From: Craspedostauros australis | Taxonomy: Eukaryota; Bacillariophyta; Bacillariophyceae; Mastogloiales; Achnanthaceae | DNA length: 64,000 nt | NCBI GenBank assembly: GCA_026770025.1 | Contig: JAMXDE010000019.1 | Location: 1,240,001-1,304,000, forward strand | Direction: 5' to 3' | Part shown: in pieces, positions 54,415-64,000 of the stretch | Numbering within the stretch: the stretch's first letter is position 1 | How the letters are laid out: the number at the start of each line of letters is the position of its first letter | Position numbers and translations under genes: made by a program | Notes under the pieces: generated by a model | Databases searched by the model: none | What the model saw: only the letters and a program-made list of their open reading frames with translations | Told to the model about the DNA's origin: nothing

Positions 54415-54831
54415 GCAAACAACCAAGCGGCAATCAGCAACGTGCCCCTGGTGGTGGTGGGCATTGCCAAGCAAGTATGACAAGTGATTGCCCCGTCCTC
54501 AAATGGATGCAGCATCGTCCTGGCTGCAGCAGAGACAGGTAGCAATAGACACACATGCACATACACAGGCACAGGCACACACACACACGGACACATCCAT
54601 ACATGAAGAACAATGAGGGAACATGCAGCGGATCTGGTGGGGATTCAGATCATTGGTATCCAACCGGAATAAAATGAAATGAACTCAAGCGAAGAACCAG
54701 AGATCGACGACTGGAAGTCAACGCGCAGACCCATGACTCACACAGAACCGTAATTGAAGTAAAAAGGAGCAGAGATTGAAATCATGACATATTTGACGAT
54801 ATTCCACGCACTATCATCCGTACCCATCACA
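54415..54831. other. Intergenic
   Basis: It has a short CACA-rich tract near 54550-54590. A third exon of the gene to the left cannot be excluded. Nothing else seen. Confidence 0.4.
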
Positions 54832-56154
54832 TCACGGCATCCTTGCCATGATCTGTTCTCGAATGCTTTCATTCTTCGTGTCCATCGCAGGGATTCTGCC
54901 CTTTCTGTCCAAAACGCAACCGTTGGCACCACCATCCAACAGCGAATTCACAGCGTCCGGCATTTCCTTGAACGCAGCAAAATGCAAGGGGTACTGCATC
55001 TTGTCGTTGGGAATATCCAAATCGGCGCCCGCTTCGATCAGTAATTTGAGCGCTGCCGTATGTCCCCTGCGCGCGGCACGACACACGGCCGTAGCACCCA
55101 AGTACCCGCGCGCATTGATATCGATGCTGTCACCTTGTTGCAGCAATTGGGCCACGACGTTCTCATGTCCCGCATCGGCGGCCCAAATGAGCGGCGTGTT
55201 GCCCGTGCTATCGGGAGCGTTGTCACCACCGATAAATTCGCCGGCCGCAGCCGCGATTGTCGCAGGCGTTGTGGGTTGCGGGACCGGGTACTTGCGCAAT
55301 TCCGCAATGCCGGAAATCTCAAAGTTCAGATAGAGCTGCCGTGCCAATTTGTAAAAGCGATTGCAGATTGCGTCCGATTCGGTCGTGGCGTCAAGATCCA
55401 ACCAGATCGTGGCGACGCCGGCGGCCTTTCCAAATTGAACGTCGTTGGTGTACGAATCGCCAATCATGACGATCGATGTGGCGTCGAAATTCCATTGCTT
55501 CCGAATGGCATGCATACCGGCAGGATCCGGTTTGGGCGCATACGCGTCATCGCGCGTCACGACGATTTCAAATCGCGGCAGATCGGGGAATTTGTCGTAC
55601 ATGCCATCGACGGAGATCATCGTGTTGCGCGTGATCAAGGCCATCGGGATGTTGTTGTGCGACAGCCATTGCAAGACTTCGGGCACGCCTGGTTGCAGCT
55701 GCAACGTTTGTGTTGCCTCGCGTTCCATGTCCTGGATGATGTCAAATTTGGCTTGGATCTGTTGCGGTGTGAGGTTGGCGGGGTTGTCATTGAGATAGGT
55801 GAGGATGTCGTGGTCTTTGGGAATCTCGCAGCGCGCGTACATGTCGTCGAAGTCCAAGTTGGCGACCGTGAGCGTGCCGTCCATGTCGAAGACGACGCCC
55901 TTCAGTGTGGGACGTTGGTCTTGGTCATCTGTTGTGTTATTAGCCATTGTCGTAGCTGTCGTCGTTGTTGAAGAAGACTCGGTGCTCATGCGCACGAGGA
56001 AGGCACTGTCTTGCGCTGATTGTCGGTGCGATTGCAGGAAGGCGAGAGGAGCCGATGCGGATGCAGCCTTGACCGTGTTCGAGTACTTGGGTGATGATGG
56101 TGATGACGCGAAGCAGCAGAAGGTAACGAACGCCGCGAAGCTGGAGTGTCTCAT
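54832..56154 (-). CDS. HAD-family phosphatase fused to ankyrin repeats, organelle-targeted
   Basis: 440 residues from the ATG at 56154; the frame is open to upstream starts (for example 56301) that would add a basic extension. The N-terminus MRHSSFAAFVTFCCFASS followed by a Ser/Ala-rich stretch with ASASAPLAF looks like a bipartite plastid presequence, though a mitochondrial one is possible. HAD motifs: VVFDMDGTLT (nucleophile Asp 90), ALITRN (motif II), YAPKPDP (Lys of motif III) and MIGDSYTNDVQFGKAAG (motif IV), close to phosphoglycolate-phosphatase-like enzymes. Residues about 320-440 form three or four ankyrin repeats (GNTPLIWAADAGHENVVAQL, GATAVCRAARRGHTAALKLL, QYPLHFAAFK). It probably dephosphorylates a small metabolite, with the ankyrin part binding a partner. 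Confidence 0.88.
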   Translation of the reverse strand: MRHSSFAAFVTFCCFASSPSSPKYSNTVKAASASAPLAFLQSHRQSAQDSAFLVRMSTESSSTTTTATTMANNTTDDQDQRPTLKGVVFDMDGTLTVANLDFDDMYARCEIPKDHDILTYLNDNPANLTPQQIQAKFDIIQDMEREATQTLQLQPGVPEVLQWLSHNNIPMALITRNTMISVDGMYDKFPDLPRFEIVVTRDDAYAPKPDPAGMHAIRKQWNFDATSIVMIGDSYTNDVQFGKAAGVATIWLDLDATTESDAICNRFYKLARQLYLNFEISGIAELRKYPVPQPTTPATIAAAAGEFIGGDNAPDSTGNTPLIWAADAGHENVVAQLLQQGDSIDINARGYLGATAVCRAARRGHTAALKLLIEAGADLDIPNDKMQYPLHFAAFKEMPDAVNSLLDGGANGCVLDRKGRIPAMDTKNESIREQIMARMP

Positions 56155-57128
56155 GCTGTGGTGAATGTGCGATGGATGCAGAGATGGTATCAATCCACGC
56201 TTGTGATGATAAGGGTGGTGACAAGTGTGGTGGCGAGGTTGGAAGGAGAAGGGACTCGAGATGAGAGAGGATGTTGATCTTCTTGTGATGGTTTGCAACA
56301 TCGCGATTGTGGTACGAAGGTGCTTGTCTCTTGCACCAATGTTGTTGATGCTGGCGTTGATGATGATCGAGACCGCGTGGATGACCATCAATAATCCACC
56401 AAAGATCCAAAGAAATGAGAAACGTGATGTGTGCGTTCGTCAGAAATGGAACAAACTCGAACAAGTGTCACGTGCGACGTCATGAATGACGGGTTGAATC
56501 GATTGGATCAAGCGGGTGACAAAGATGACTTTTCGGATAGTTCAGACACGCAAACGGGAACGCCAGACATCATTCATTATCATTGCGACAGGGCAGTGCG
56601 TGAATCAACTCTTCGGCAAGAATGATCCAATAAATAACGGCAAGTAAGAATATCACAAGTGATTGTTCTCGCCAAATAGAGTCCGATAAAATTTGTGAAC
56701 TGTTCGTTACGACCGTTGATGTCACAAATATCCGGATTGCATAAGAATAGAAAGCCCGTTAAAGTTCGTAGAAGGCGTTGTTCTCCACTAACGAACAAGT
56801 CTGATTGGGAACGATGGAATCACCACACACACACTTTTCAGTCACATGAGGGGCTTATGGTTGATGGTTGATCTACCCGAAACGGCGGCGAGCAAGTCCT
56901 GTGTCTGTTTGACACACAAGAGAGAGAAGCGTTCGTGCGTTACAGCCAAGAAGCGATCCGTTGCGTTGAATCTTCTGCGTTGTGCTGAGTGTTCTGTGTT
57001 GTTGGTTGCAAATTCGTGGCAGATCGCGAATGTTTCAAAGAAGATTATGCCATTCATAAATCGTAATCTGTGGATGTTCTCAGAGCGGCAGCTTCTCTCC
57101 TGACAACAAGGACGACGACGCCATCGCC
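56155..57128. other. Intergenic between divergent genes
   Basis: No supported gene. It should hold the promoters of the HAD-ankyrin gene (leftward) and of the motif protein at 57129 (rightward). Confidence 0.45.
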
Positions 57129-58265
57129 ATGCCACCGCACGCATCTCACTTGGAACCAAAGCTGGATCAAGGCGTGTCGGCATCTGCGGCTGCGCCCTCG
57201 AGCAGTTCCAACATGGCGGACTCATCACCTGCGTTCGATGACAATGAGTATAGCAATGAGTATAGCAATGACGACGACAACGAATACAGCGAACACAGCA
57301 CGGATGCGACGGAGACCGATGCTGTGGACTCCGCCGGCCAGGATGACTACGAGACCTGGCTGTCCAAGCTGACGTCCGGTGTCAGTCTGGAGGACAAGGA
57401 AGAGGAGGAACCTTCGGTGGTGGAGACTGCTTGCGATGAATACGATTACCCCGTCACGTATGCCACCACAAGTGAAGACGCTGTCCATGAGGATGCCTTT
57501 TCCACAACTGCGGCAACGACAAGCAACGGCGATCCAGGCAACTCCTTCTCGTCTTCCATGTCCTACACTGACTACCTGTGTCACTATGGCAGTCTGAGTG
57601 AGATGGCAGATGTTGCCAATGCCGTCGATGTTGTGGAGAACAATGATGCCGCACATGATGAGACGTCGGCTACAGCTTCTGCAACTGTGGCTGCTTCCAC
57701 TTCCACTGGTGATTCCAGTACGGCCTCCGCTTCTTCCTCTTCTTCATCATCATCATCCAACAACAACAGCAACAACGGCGCCGGCCAATACAAGAATGCC
57801 ACGCTCGACACGGACGTCGATGCACTCGCAGAACAGGACGCAACGACGCCACCCAAACGCAAATCCGTCCGCTTCGACGCCATCGAGCTCATCGAGATGC
57901 CCATCACGCTGGGCGACAACCCCAGCGTCAGCAAGGGCTGCCCCATCACCGTCGAATGGCAACACCAACGACGACAATCGTGCAACCTCGAGGTCTTTGA
58001 GGAGGTGCGATCGACGATGCGACGTGGCGTCGCGAGTCCCACGGCGCGCAAGCTGTCGTCGAAGAAGCGCCTGCAGCTGCTCCTCAATTCCGGCGTCGAT
58101 CAGCAGGAGATCGCGATGGCGGCCAAGAGCGCCAGCGAGATCAAGCAGCAGCGGCGTGAGAGCTTTCAGATCTACCAGATGCAGCAGACGGCCATGATGA
58201 ATCTCATTTGGATGGCCAATCAGGCCGACGCCAAGGCGGATGCATCAGCTTCAGAAGCGGAATAG
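57129..58265 (+). CDS. Conserved VRFDxIELIE/LGDNPSVS-motif protein
   Basis: 378 residues. The first 240 are acidic and Ser-rich with a long Ser run (about 200-211) and an Asn-rich stretch. The conserved part begins KSVRFDAIELIEMPITLG, then DNPSVSKGCPITVEWQHQ, NLEVFEEVRSTMRRG, and a basic helix with RLQLLLNSGVDQQEIAMAAK. From memory this motif recurs in many diatom proteins of unknown function, always near the C-terminus. No enzyme motif is visible. No signal peptide or membrane helix, so it is probably cytosolic or nuclear. Confidence 0.75.
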   Translation: MPPHASHLEPKLDQGVSASAAAPSSSSNMADSSPAFDDNEYSNEYSNDDDNEYSEHSTDATETDAVDSAGQDDYETWLSKLTSGVSLEDKEEEEPSVVETACDEYDYPVTYATTSEDAVHEDAFSTTAATTSNGDPGNSFSSSMSYTDYLCHYGSLSEMADVANAVDVVENNDAAHDETSATASATVAASTSTGDSSTASASSSSSSSSSNNNSNNGAGQYKNATLDTDVDALAEQDATTPPKRKSVRFDAIELIEMPITLGDNPSVSKGCPITVEWQHQRRQSCNLEVFEEVRSTMRRGVASPTARKLSSKKRLQLLLNSGVDQQEIAMAAKSASEIKQQRRESFQIYQMQQTAMMNLIWMANQADAKADASASEAE

Positions 58266-58650
58266 AGCATTATATAGTTATGACGGAACGCCGTGTGATA
58301 CGGCGGATCTCGTGTGACAGTGCCTATCCGTGCACTTTGGAGACAGATAGAGAAAGTAACATTTTTAATACAGTACAGTTCAGCACATAAAAGCTTTCAT
58401 GTGAACGTGTACGAGTGTGCAGCCTGATGATTGTTGAAAGCGTTTTGCCACATATGCCAGTGCGAGTAGGCACTTCCCAATCCAACGTTTTGCATGCATG
58501 TTTGTAGCAACAACGTTGATGTTACTCTGATGCAGATAGACAGTCGGAGGCTATCCAACACGAGAGAGAGAGAGACACACTTCTCGCTAGAATGTTATCG
58601 TTGTGTCAGCCAACCACACGCTGCGTGTATGTCTTGGTGTGCCTGCGCGC
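58266..58650. other. Intergenic between convergent genes
   Basis: A GAGAGAGAGA tract at about 58563-58573. No gene seen. Confidence 0.45.
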
Positions 58651-59764
58651 TTACTCCATGTTCTTCTTTCCGAAATCCACCAGCACGTATCCGGTTCCGT
58701 TGCGTCCACTCTCCGGTGTGGCGATGCTGAAGTCGTTGTTGAATTCGTAGTCGGGTGCGTCGGCGGGGTAGTTGCCGTCGGGGAAGCACACGCTCAGTGG
58801 CAGCGGAGGGTTGCGCATGAATTTAGAGCCGCCCGGCATGAATGGCACGCAGTACTTGTCAGGGTGGGTGTAGTTGTACAGCTCTTCTTTGCCGGCCTGT
58901 GTATAGTGATTGGTGCCGTGGTTGGTTCAGTTGGGGGAAGTTAAGGTAAAGGAGGTGGAAGGGAGAAACAAGGTGAGATTGGGTTAGATATATAAAGTTC
59001 GTTAGTTACGTATGTACACAGCATAGCATAGCATAGCACAACACGACAGTATCGCAGAGAAGAATAGAGCACACAGAACTGTTGCTTGCGTTGGTCGCAA
59101 CGCTTGTTCGAAGAGCCCCGCCACCAACGTACATTCAACAAGTGCAGAGCTCTGCCAGGATTGGCACCACGTTCGGCATCAAACTTGGCGCGGATCTTCT
59201 CGGCTTCGTCGCAGAAGACGTCACGATCGATGGCCCAGCTGTCCAGCAGCTTCAAGGCATGGCGATACAGCCGCGCGACCTGCTCGTTGAGTATCATTGA
59301 GTATTGGAAAGGGGTGAGAAAGAAAAGAGAGTTGGTGTGGATGAATGCAATAGTTCAGTGGTGACGTGGAGAAGGAAGCATACAGGATGATATGTGAGGT
59401 GCTTTATCGACTAATATGATACAGTGGACAGCTTTGAAAGCCAATTCATCAGCCATCCATCAGAGGCGTGAATAGAGAGTGCGTGCTCTGCCACTGCGAC
59501 TGATGACACCGAAATGAACGAAGCAACACGCAATGATGGTTGATGTAGCTCCGTTCCTCCAGCGCAGACGCTCGCATCCTCCCAACAACAAGACCGCCTG
59601 ACATGGGGACGATACCAACAGCAACATCACAGCCCATGCCCCATCCTATCACAACCACCAGACCGTACCTCCTGCTTGTGGCTCAAAGCTGGCAACCGTT
59701 GTCGCGCCTGATCAGCTGCGGCTTGGAAGGCGTCGTTCAAAACTTGTGGTCGGATGGGTGGCAT
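58651..59764 (-). CDS. NDUFB9: NADH dehydrogenase (complex I) subunit NDUFB9/B22, LYR protein, three exons
   Basis: Exons are 59764-59669, 59279-59133 and 58896-58651. Introns of 389 and 236 bp have GTACG...CAG ends and keep phase zero; total 162 residues. Exon 1 encodes MPPIRPQVLNDAFQAAADQ to SHKQE. Exon 2 starts VARLYRHALKLLDSWAIDRD, the LYR motif with the usual helical region. Exon 3 has YCVPFMPGGSKFMRNPPLPL and CFPDGNYP, matching the C-terminal part of B22 subunits. The protein is an accessory subunit of the membrane arm of mitochondrial complex I, where the LYR fold binds acyl carrier protein. Length fits the family. Each exon alone looks like a minor frame; the splice joins make the match. 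Confidence 0.85.
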
Positions 59765-60293
59765 GGTCAAATCGGTGCAATGCTTTGCGAGTTGTGTCGT
59801 TCCTTCTTGATGTGCAAGATGTGCTTCTTGGCAGGATGATGGCAGCAACAGCGGCAGCGGCGATGAAGCAGTTGGTGTCACCCCCTTGCGCCATGGTCGA
59901 TCCATCCGCGTTGCCGATTCTTGTTGCTGTTGCTCTCTTTCGTTGATTTCGTTTTGTTTCTGTGGTGTAGTCGACTTGATCAAACGTTGTCGATCAAGCC
60001 GACTAATACTCGGAAATGGACAGAAACGAAGAAAAGCGTTTTCTCAAGAACATCGAAATGACGGAATTGAGGGAGAAAGGTGCATTCTGGTGAACGTGCA
60101 GACGTATTATGGGACGGATAATAAACGACGCGTGACTCTGTGACTGTCTCCGTCTCCCTGTTTGTTGGTGCGGCTGGTCTCTCTCGCAGATTGCACTGCT
60201 GAAACCGCTACCAGAACCAACCGAGATCTACCATACCCTACACTACTTCATCTACTGTTCTAAGTTACATGGACATTATGCATTGGTGCTATC
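59765..60293. other. Intergenic
   Basis: Upstream region of the NDUFB9 gene and downstream region of the next gene. No other feature seen. Confidence 0.45.
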
Positions 60294-62006
60294 CTACACA
60301 GCCCGTCCGCGACGCTTGCTCAGCCACCAAATTTGCAGACACGTCGCAGCCTCCTGCCGCTTGTGCTTGCGCGCTGCCGATGAGATGAGTTCTCTCGTCA
60401 TGCGCTGAAAGTCCATGGCGCTGCTGTGCAACAGCGCCTCCTTGACGGCCAGGTGCATCACCATGAATCTGTACTGCTGCTGCTTCTGCTTCTGTTGGCA
60501 CAGCACGGCTGAGGATTGGCGCAGCAGCTGGATGCGCTTCGTGCGGTTGATGGCCTTGAGCTGATGCAGCTGGCGCTGGCTCACTTCTCGCTTCTGTTTG
60601 GGGGACAGCGGCGTGCTGGAGATGGATCGACGCGATGCGCTTTGCATGGATGATGACGATCTCGATGAGGTCGACGAGGATGGCTTGCGCGACACGGTCG
60701 TTCGGGGCGAAGCAAGCGGACTTTCTGGCTGCCGTCGTCGCTGTTCTCCATCGCCATGCGGATTGCGGCTTTGCTGATGCAGCTCTTCGACGCCGCGTGG
60801 TGTTGGAGCGGCGAGCAAGGTTTGGCTCCTGCGGGAGGTTTCCGATGCTTCCGACGTTGGTTTCTTGCGTTTCGACTTCTTCGTTTTGCTCTTGCCCTTC
60901 GTCTTCAGTTTCATTTTCGAAGATACCTTGTTCTTGTTCTTGTTCTTGTCCTTCTTTGAGGATTTGGTTGGCTTGGCCGTTCGGGAGGCTTCGCTGCTGG
61001 CATAGGAAGCATCAGCCAACAGCGCTTTCTTGCTCTTCTTGCTGTTCTTCTTGTTCTTCTTCAACTTGTTTCCATCCTTCGTCTTTACCTTCTTCGCTTT
61101 CTTCTTTGATTGTGCCTCTTGGTTGTGGTCTTCCGCTTGCTTTGTGTCTTTGTTCTCACTCTCGCCATCGCGTTTGTGCTTGTGTTTTGTGAATTCGGTT
61201 GCATTGGATTGTTGTGTGGCGTCGCTTGGCGGAGATGGCGATGGAACGGATGCATGCACAACGGATTCCACTTCGATATCGCTGTCGATACCATCATCAT
61301 CGTCGTCACCCTCACAGCAAGTAAACGGCGGCGCCGCGATGATCAAGGAAGGCGTGCTGTCGTGGAGACTGCGACCATTGCGCGATGGCGATGCCTGTGT
61401 GATGGGTGACAGTGTCGAGAGGGAGGCACCCAAATCCACGCCCCATTGGATAGGCGATTCGACGGAGTACTGAGACAAGGTTTCCTTGAGAAAGAGCCTT
61501 CGGCGACTGCGAATCGACACATCGTTGGATGTCACGGACGCCGCATCGCGTCGCGCATCGCGGACACGATCCTTGAATGGATGGGGTTCGGAACGACCCA
61601 CGTTGAGCGATCGAGTGCGATCAAGGCTCCGATCTTTGGATTTCGCCGCTCTGTTTGGCGAGTTGCGCGTCGTCCGAACGTCCGATTTGCTGCTGTGGCA
61701 GACGGGTTTGTCGTTGGACTTGTGACGACATCGGAAGATGGTCTTGCGGGCGATCGTCGCCGTTGCTTCCCGCAATGCCAGCCTTCTGCTGCTCTTCTTT
61801 GTCGACGGCGACGAGACTGGCGACGTTGGCACGATCGAGGAGGCCGTGGTGGAGAACGTGGCCAAGGAACGTGCGGATTGGGGTTGCTCGCTCTTGTACT
61901 CATCGTCCTGCTCGACTTTGTGCGATGGTGAGGCGCACGACGCAATCATGCCCCATTTGCTGTGGACGTGCACCGACGAGTTCGATTCCGCCACAGAGGT
62001 GGTCAT
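60294..62006 (-). CDS. Lysine/serine-rich basic protein of unknown function
   Basis: 570 residues from the ATG at 62006; the frame extends upstream without an ATG. Most of it is low-complexity: Ser/Arg-rich 50-200, an Asp run near 236, then a very Lys-rich region (about 285-385, KKAKKVKTKDGNKLKKNKKN-type). The C-terminal 120 residues are more regular: QLHQLKAINRTKRIQLLRQS, Gln-rich, then LAVKEALLHSSAMDFQRMTR and a basic end AATCLQIWWLSKRRGRAV with an IQ-like look. Composition suggests a nuclear or nucleic-acid-associated protein. I do not recognise a family. Confidence 0.6.
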   Translation of the reverse strand: MTTSVAESNSSVHVHSKWGMIASCASPSHKVEQDDEYKSEQPQSARSLATFSTTASSIVPTSPVSSPSTKKSSRRLALREATATIARKTIFRCRHKSNDKPVCHSSKSDVRTTRNSPNRAAKSKDRSLDRTRSLNVGRSEPHPFKDRVRDARRDAASVTSNDVSIRSRRRLFLKETLSQYSVESPIQWGVDLGASLSTLSPITQASPSRNGRSLHDSTPSLIIAAPPFTCCEGDDDDDGIDSDIEVESVVHASVPSPSPPSDATQQSNATEFTKHKHKRDGESENKDTKQAEDHNQEAQSKKKAKKVKTKDGNKLKKNKKNSKKSKKALLADASYASSEASRTAKPTKSSKKDKNKNKNKVSSKMKLKTKGKSKTKKSKRKKPTSEASETSRRSQTLLAAPTPRGVEELHQQSRNPHGDGEQRRRQPESPLASPRTTVSRKPSSSTSSRSSSSMQSASRRSISSTPLSPKQKREVSQRQLHQLKAINRTKRIQLLRQSSAVLCQQKQKQQQYRFMVMHLAVKEALLHSSAMDFQRMTRELISSAARKHKRQEAATCLQIWWLSKRRGRAV

Positions 62007-63378
62007 GATGTGAAGAAGTGCCGTTGCTGTTGCTGTGGATTGGTTGGATTGGGAAGATTGTGGGTTGGACGTTGACTTGGACGTTGACTTGGACGCTGGG
62101 TTGAATAGGAGATGGATGCTCTCAGAAGCGTTCGTGGGATCAAGCACACAAGTGCAACGTGATGTGATGTGATGGCGTCTGTGCGAGTGTGGGAGAGCTG
62201 ACTTGAGATGCTGTTTGCGTGGTATGGAATGACCTTTGCGGTATTGAAGCTGCTGCGCTTTGACAGATGCGATGAGGTGGTCGCACGCTCCTGCTCGCTT
62301 CGTCTCTGGATTGGAACTTGGGCCTGGTCTGGGTGCAGTTCTCCCACTTGATAGTCGTAGACGTACTGCACTGGGAGGTCGTCCTCGTGCTTGTGTGGTA
62401 CTGCTATTATGTGATCTCCTGTTCGATCCAATGCTGCACTCCGCTTCGCTTGGGCTTCAATGCTGCTGACGAGCGACCACAACTGCAACTGGAGACAGAG
62501 AGATGGTCTGCTTCTGGTTTGGAGTATTAGATCGGAATAGTACTTGCAGAGGAGTTCGACAGGCGACCAATGGAGATGTGGTTAGTGCGTTTCCGAGCTT
62601 GTGTCGTCAATGCGGTCCATGCAGAGCGGCAGCGGCAACTCGCCAACACGAACGGAACACAACAGATGAGGAGGACGATACGCTCAGCGATGCCTGTTGT
62701 GTCTGCGCGACTTCGCTCGTTGCAGTTGATGTTTGCACCACCAACGCCATCGCAGGAGCCGCGCTTCGTCGTCACCGTTTGCATTCGTTTGATTCCAATC
62801 CAAAATGTCCTTAGTGACTTGGCCGACTTCGGCCCTTCGCTGGTTCTGCAACAATAGATTAACTACTTTCTGTTCGATGTCGTCGTTGGGTCGTGATGGA
62901 ATGTCCTCTATATACGTTGCGTGACCATAGAATGTCCCATGAAAGATCATTCATAATCATATGTGACACAATCCAAGAACCAACAATTAACTCAAGCAAG
63001 ATATCAAAGAGCACGTGATCTCCACATCCGTGAGGCAGACTCCGACGTATTTTGGGGAGTGGAACGGAAGCGGTGACGGCGCTCTCCTCACAAATTGTGC
63101 GAAGAGGCACAGCGCGACTTCGGTGACATCACGAAGTGCGGAACATGGCTCAACACAACACAACACCACGACACAATACTAATACCATCCTAGTACACAC
63201 ATCATACTCCTCCGGTCCAACTCCTCGTCGGATCACATGCAAAGAGGAAATCTTCTACTCTCAGTTCCACGTCCCCACGCCAATGCATCGAGGGACGTCT
63301 GCGAGGCTCCACAATAATGACAGCCGAACTGAAGCTGGCCAGAGTCCTCCGACGATCGTGGCATTGCTCTCCAGAGCG
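62007..63378. other. 1.4 kb without a supported gene
   Basis: Only short frames on both strands. Nothing recognisable. Confidence 0.4.
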
Positions 63379-63600
63379 CTATTTTCCAAGACCGTTGTCG
63401 ATGGACTCAATATTCGTAGTGTACAAGAACCAAGCAACGAGTCCCATGGTCGTAGCTCGCAACCACCAAGGAACAAGCAAAAGCGCGTCTGGGATGATAG
63501 GTGCTTGAGGCACATTCCGCGTTGTCCCTCTGCACAAAAAACTCCGACGCTGCGAAGAATGAGAAGGTTCTGACAAGCGGACGCATGCCAGACGCAACAT
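63379..63600 (-). CDS. Small one-helix protein, possibly mitochondrial
   Basis: 73 residues from the ATG at 63600. The N-terminus MLRLACVRLSEPSHSSQRRS is Arg/Ser-rich without acidic residues until Glu 11, like a mitochondrial presequence. A hydrophobic helix (about 40-60, LLLVPWWLRATTMGLVAWFL) and a short polar end follow. It resembles small respiratory-chain subunits in shape only. No family recognised; chance is possible at this length. Confidence 0.35.
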   Translation of the reverse strand: MLRLACVRLSEPSHSSQRRSFLCRGTTRNVPQAPIIPDALLLVPWWLRATTMGLVAWFLYTTNIESIDNGLGK

Positions 63601-64000
63601 TGTCCCAATTATGTCACATGTCCGTGGTTGTTGGCGTGCTGAGTTGCGCGTTGAGTTGCGTGTTGAGTTGCTCCCATGTTGAATGTGAACGGTGTTGAAG
63701 GTATTCCGTCTGCTGCGGGCAGCTGTGATGGATACGGTATAAACATTGCAACAAACCAACACCGCAAACGCCCTACAGCCTCACATGACTAATTTCTTAC
63801 TGCCTTCCACTCATTTCTGTTTTCATTTCCATTTTCGCATAAATTGCCACTACTTACACTTGCGCTCATACTTACTTGGACACATCATGGACCTGCACAT
63901 CAATGGCGTCCACAGAGGAAATCACTCTGAGCTACAATTCGTTCAGCGAGGCTGCAACTATCCCATCAGAAGTCGGTGGGTTGGAATCATTGCAAAGCTT
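63601..64000. other. Right edge, no gene seen
   Basis: A short GAGTTGCGTGTTGAGTTGC repeat lies at about 63640-63670. The last 110 bases contain an open frame on the plus strand (ATTTG...GLESLQ-like reading) that could be the start of an LRR-type gene continuing past the window, but it is too short to call. Confidence 0.3.

Noticed and set aside
60635-61192. A 185-codon Cys/Ser/Phe-rich plus-strand frame
   Set aside because: Antisense shadow of the Lys/Ser-rich protein gene on the minus strand.
1-64000. tRNA, rRNA, snRNA genes, CRISPR arrays, bacterial promoters or terminators
   Set aside because: None recognised by eye. A tRNAscan-SE and Infernal run would be needed to exclude small RNA genes.

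Overview
The window is nuclear DNA of a eukaryote, most likely a stramenopile and probably a diatom. This is inferred from gene content, not from a marker gene. The supporting features are short GT-AG introns, a VRFDxIELIE...LGDNPSVS motif protein, a membrane LRR protein with a cytosolic disordered N-terminus, secreted proteins with CDxDxDCxxGLVCxxR...PGC...DYC modules and 18-residue Cys repeats, and copia and piggyBac elements. I saw no rRNA, tRNA, CRISPR array or bacterial operon.

Left host block (1-7.4 kb). A very long single-exon gene on the minus strand runs off the left edge. It joins an N-terminal FEN/XPG/Asteroid-like (PIN-like) nuclease domain to a DExH-box RNA helicase. Its upstream region holds a cluster of perfect 16-bp palindromes inside a possible fold-back element. 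A membrane-anchored FkbM-type methyltransferase gene follows on the plus strand.

Transposable-element island (7.5-41.8 kb). This is a nested set of elements with two host-like loci inside it: a kinase-like pseudogene and a Cys-repeat secreted protein. Three solo LTRs of one family (795-811 bp) abut or split copia-type gag and pol sequence. Two 528-529 bp short elements have 5-bp target duplications, and a diverged third copy is present. There is an open piggyBac transposase gene. A 13.4-kb copia element has near-identical 545-bp LTRs and a GGTGT target duplication. It carries a 4.58-kb terminal-inverted-repeat element between its two ORFs, and that element in turn carries a decayed piggyBac transposase. 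The island is bracketed by direct copies of the FkbM gene (6.3 and 41.8 kb).

Right host block (41.8-64 kb) is gene-dense and largely free of elements. It holds the second FkbM copy, a two-exon LRR membrane protein, a three-exon secreted protein with repeated Cys modules and a lectin-like tail, a two-exon four-helix membrane protein, a HAD phosphatase fused to ankyrin repeats, the diatom-type motif protein, the mitochondrial complex I subunit NDUFB9 (three exons), a lysine-rich basic protein and a small one-helix protein. Several of these genes only become clear after splicing; intron positions are given in the entries.

The features most worth a second look are the nuclease-helicase fusion, the palindrome cluster beside its start, and the target-site record of the nested elements.
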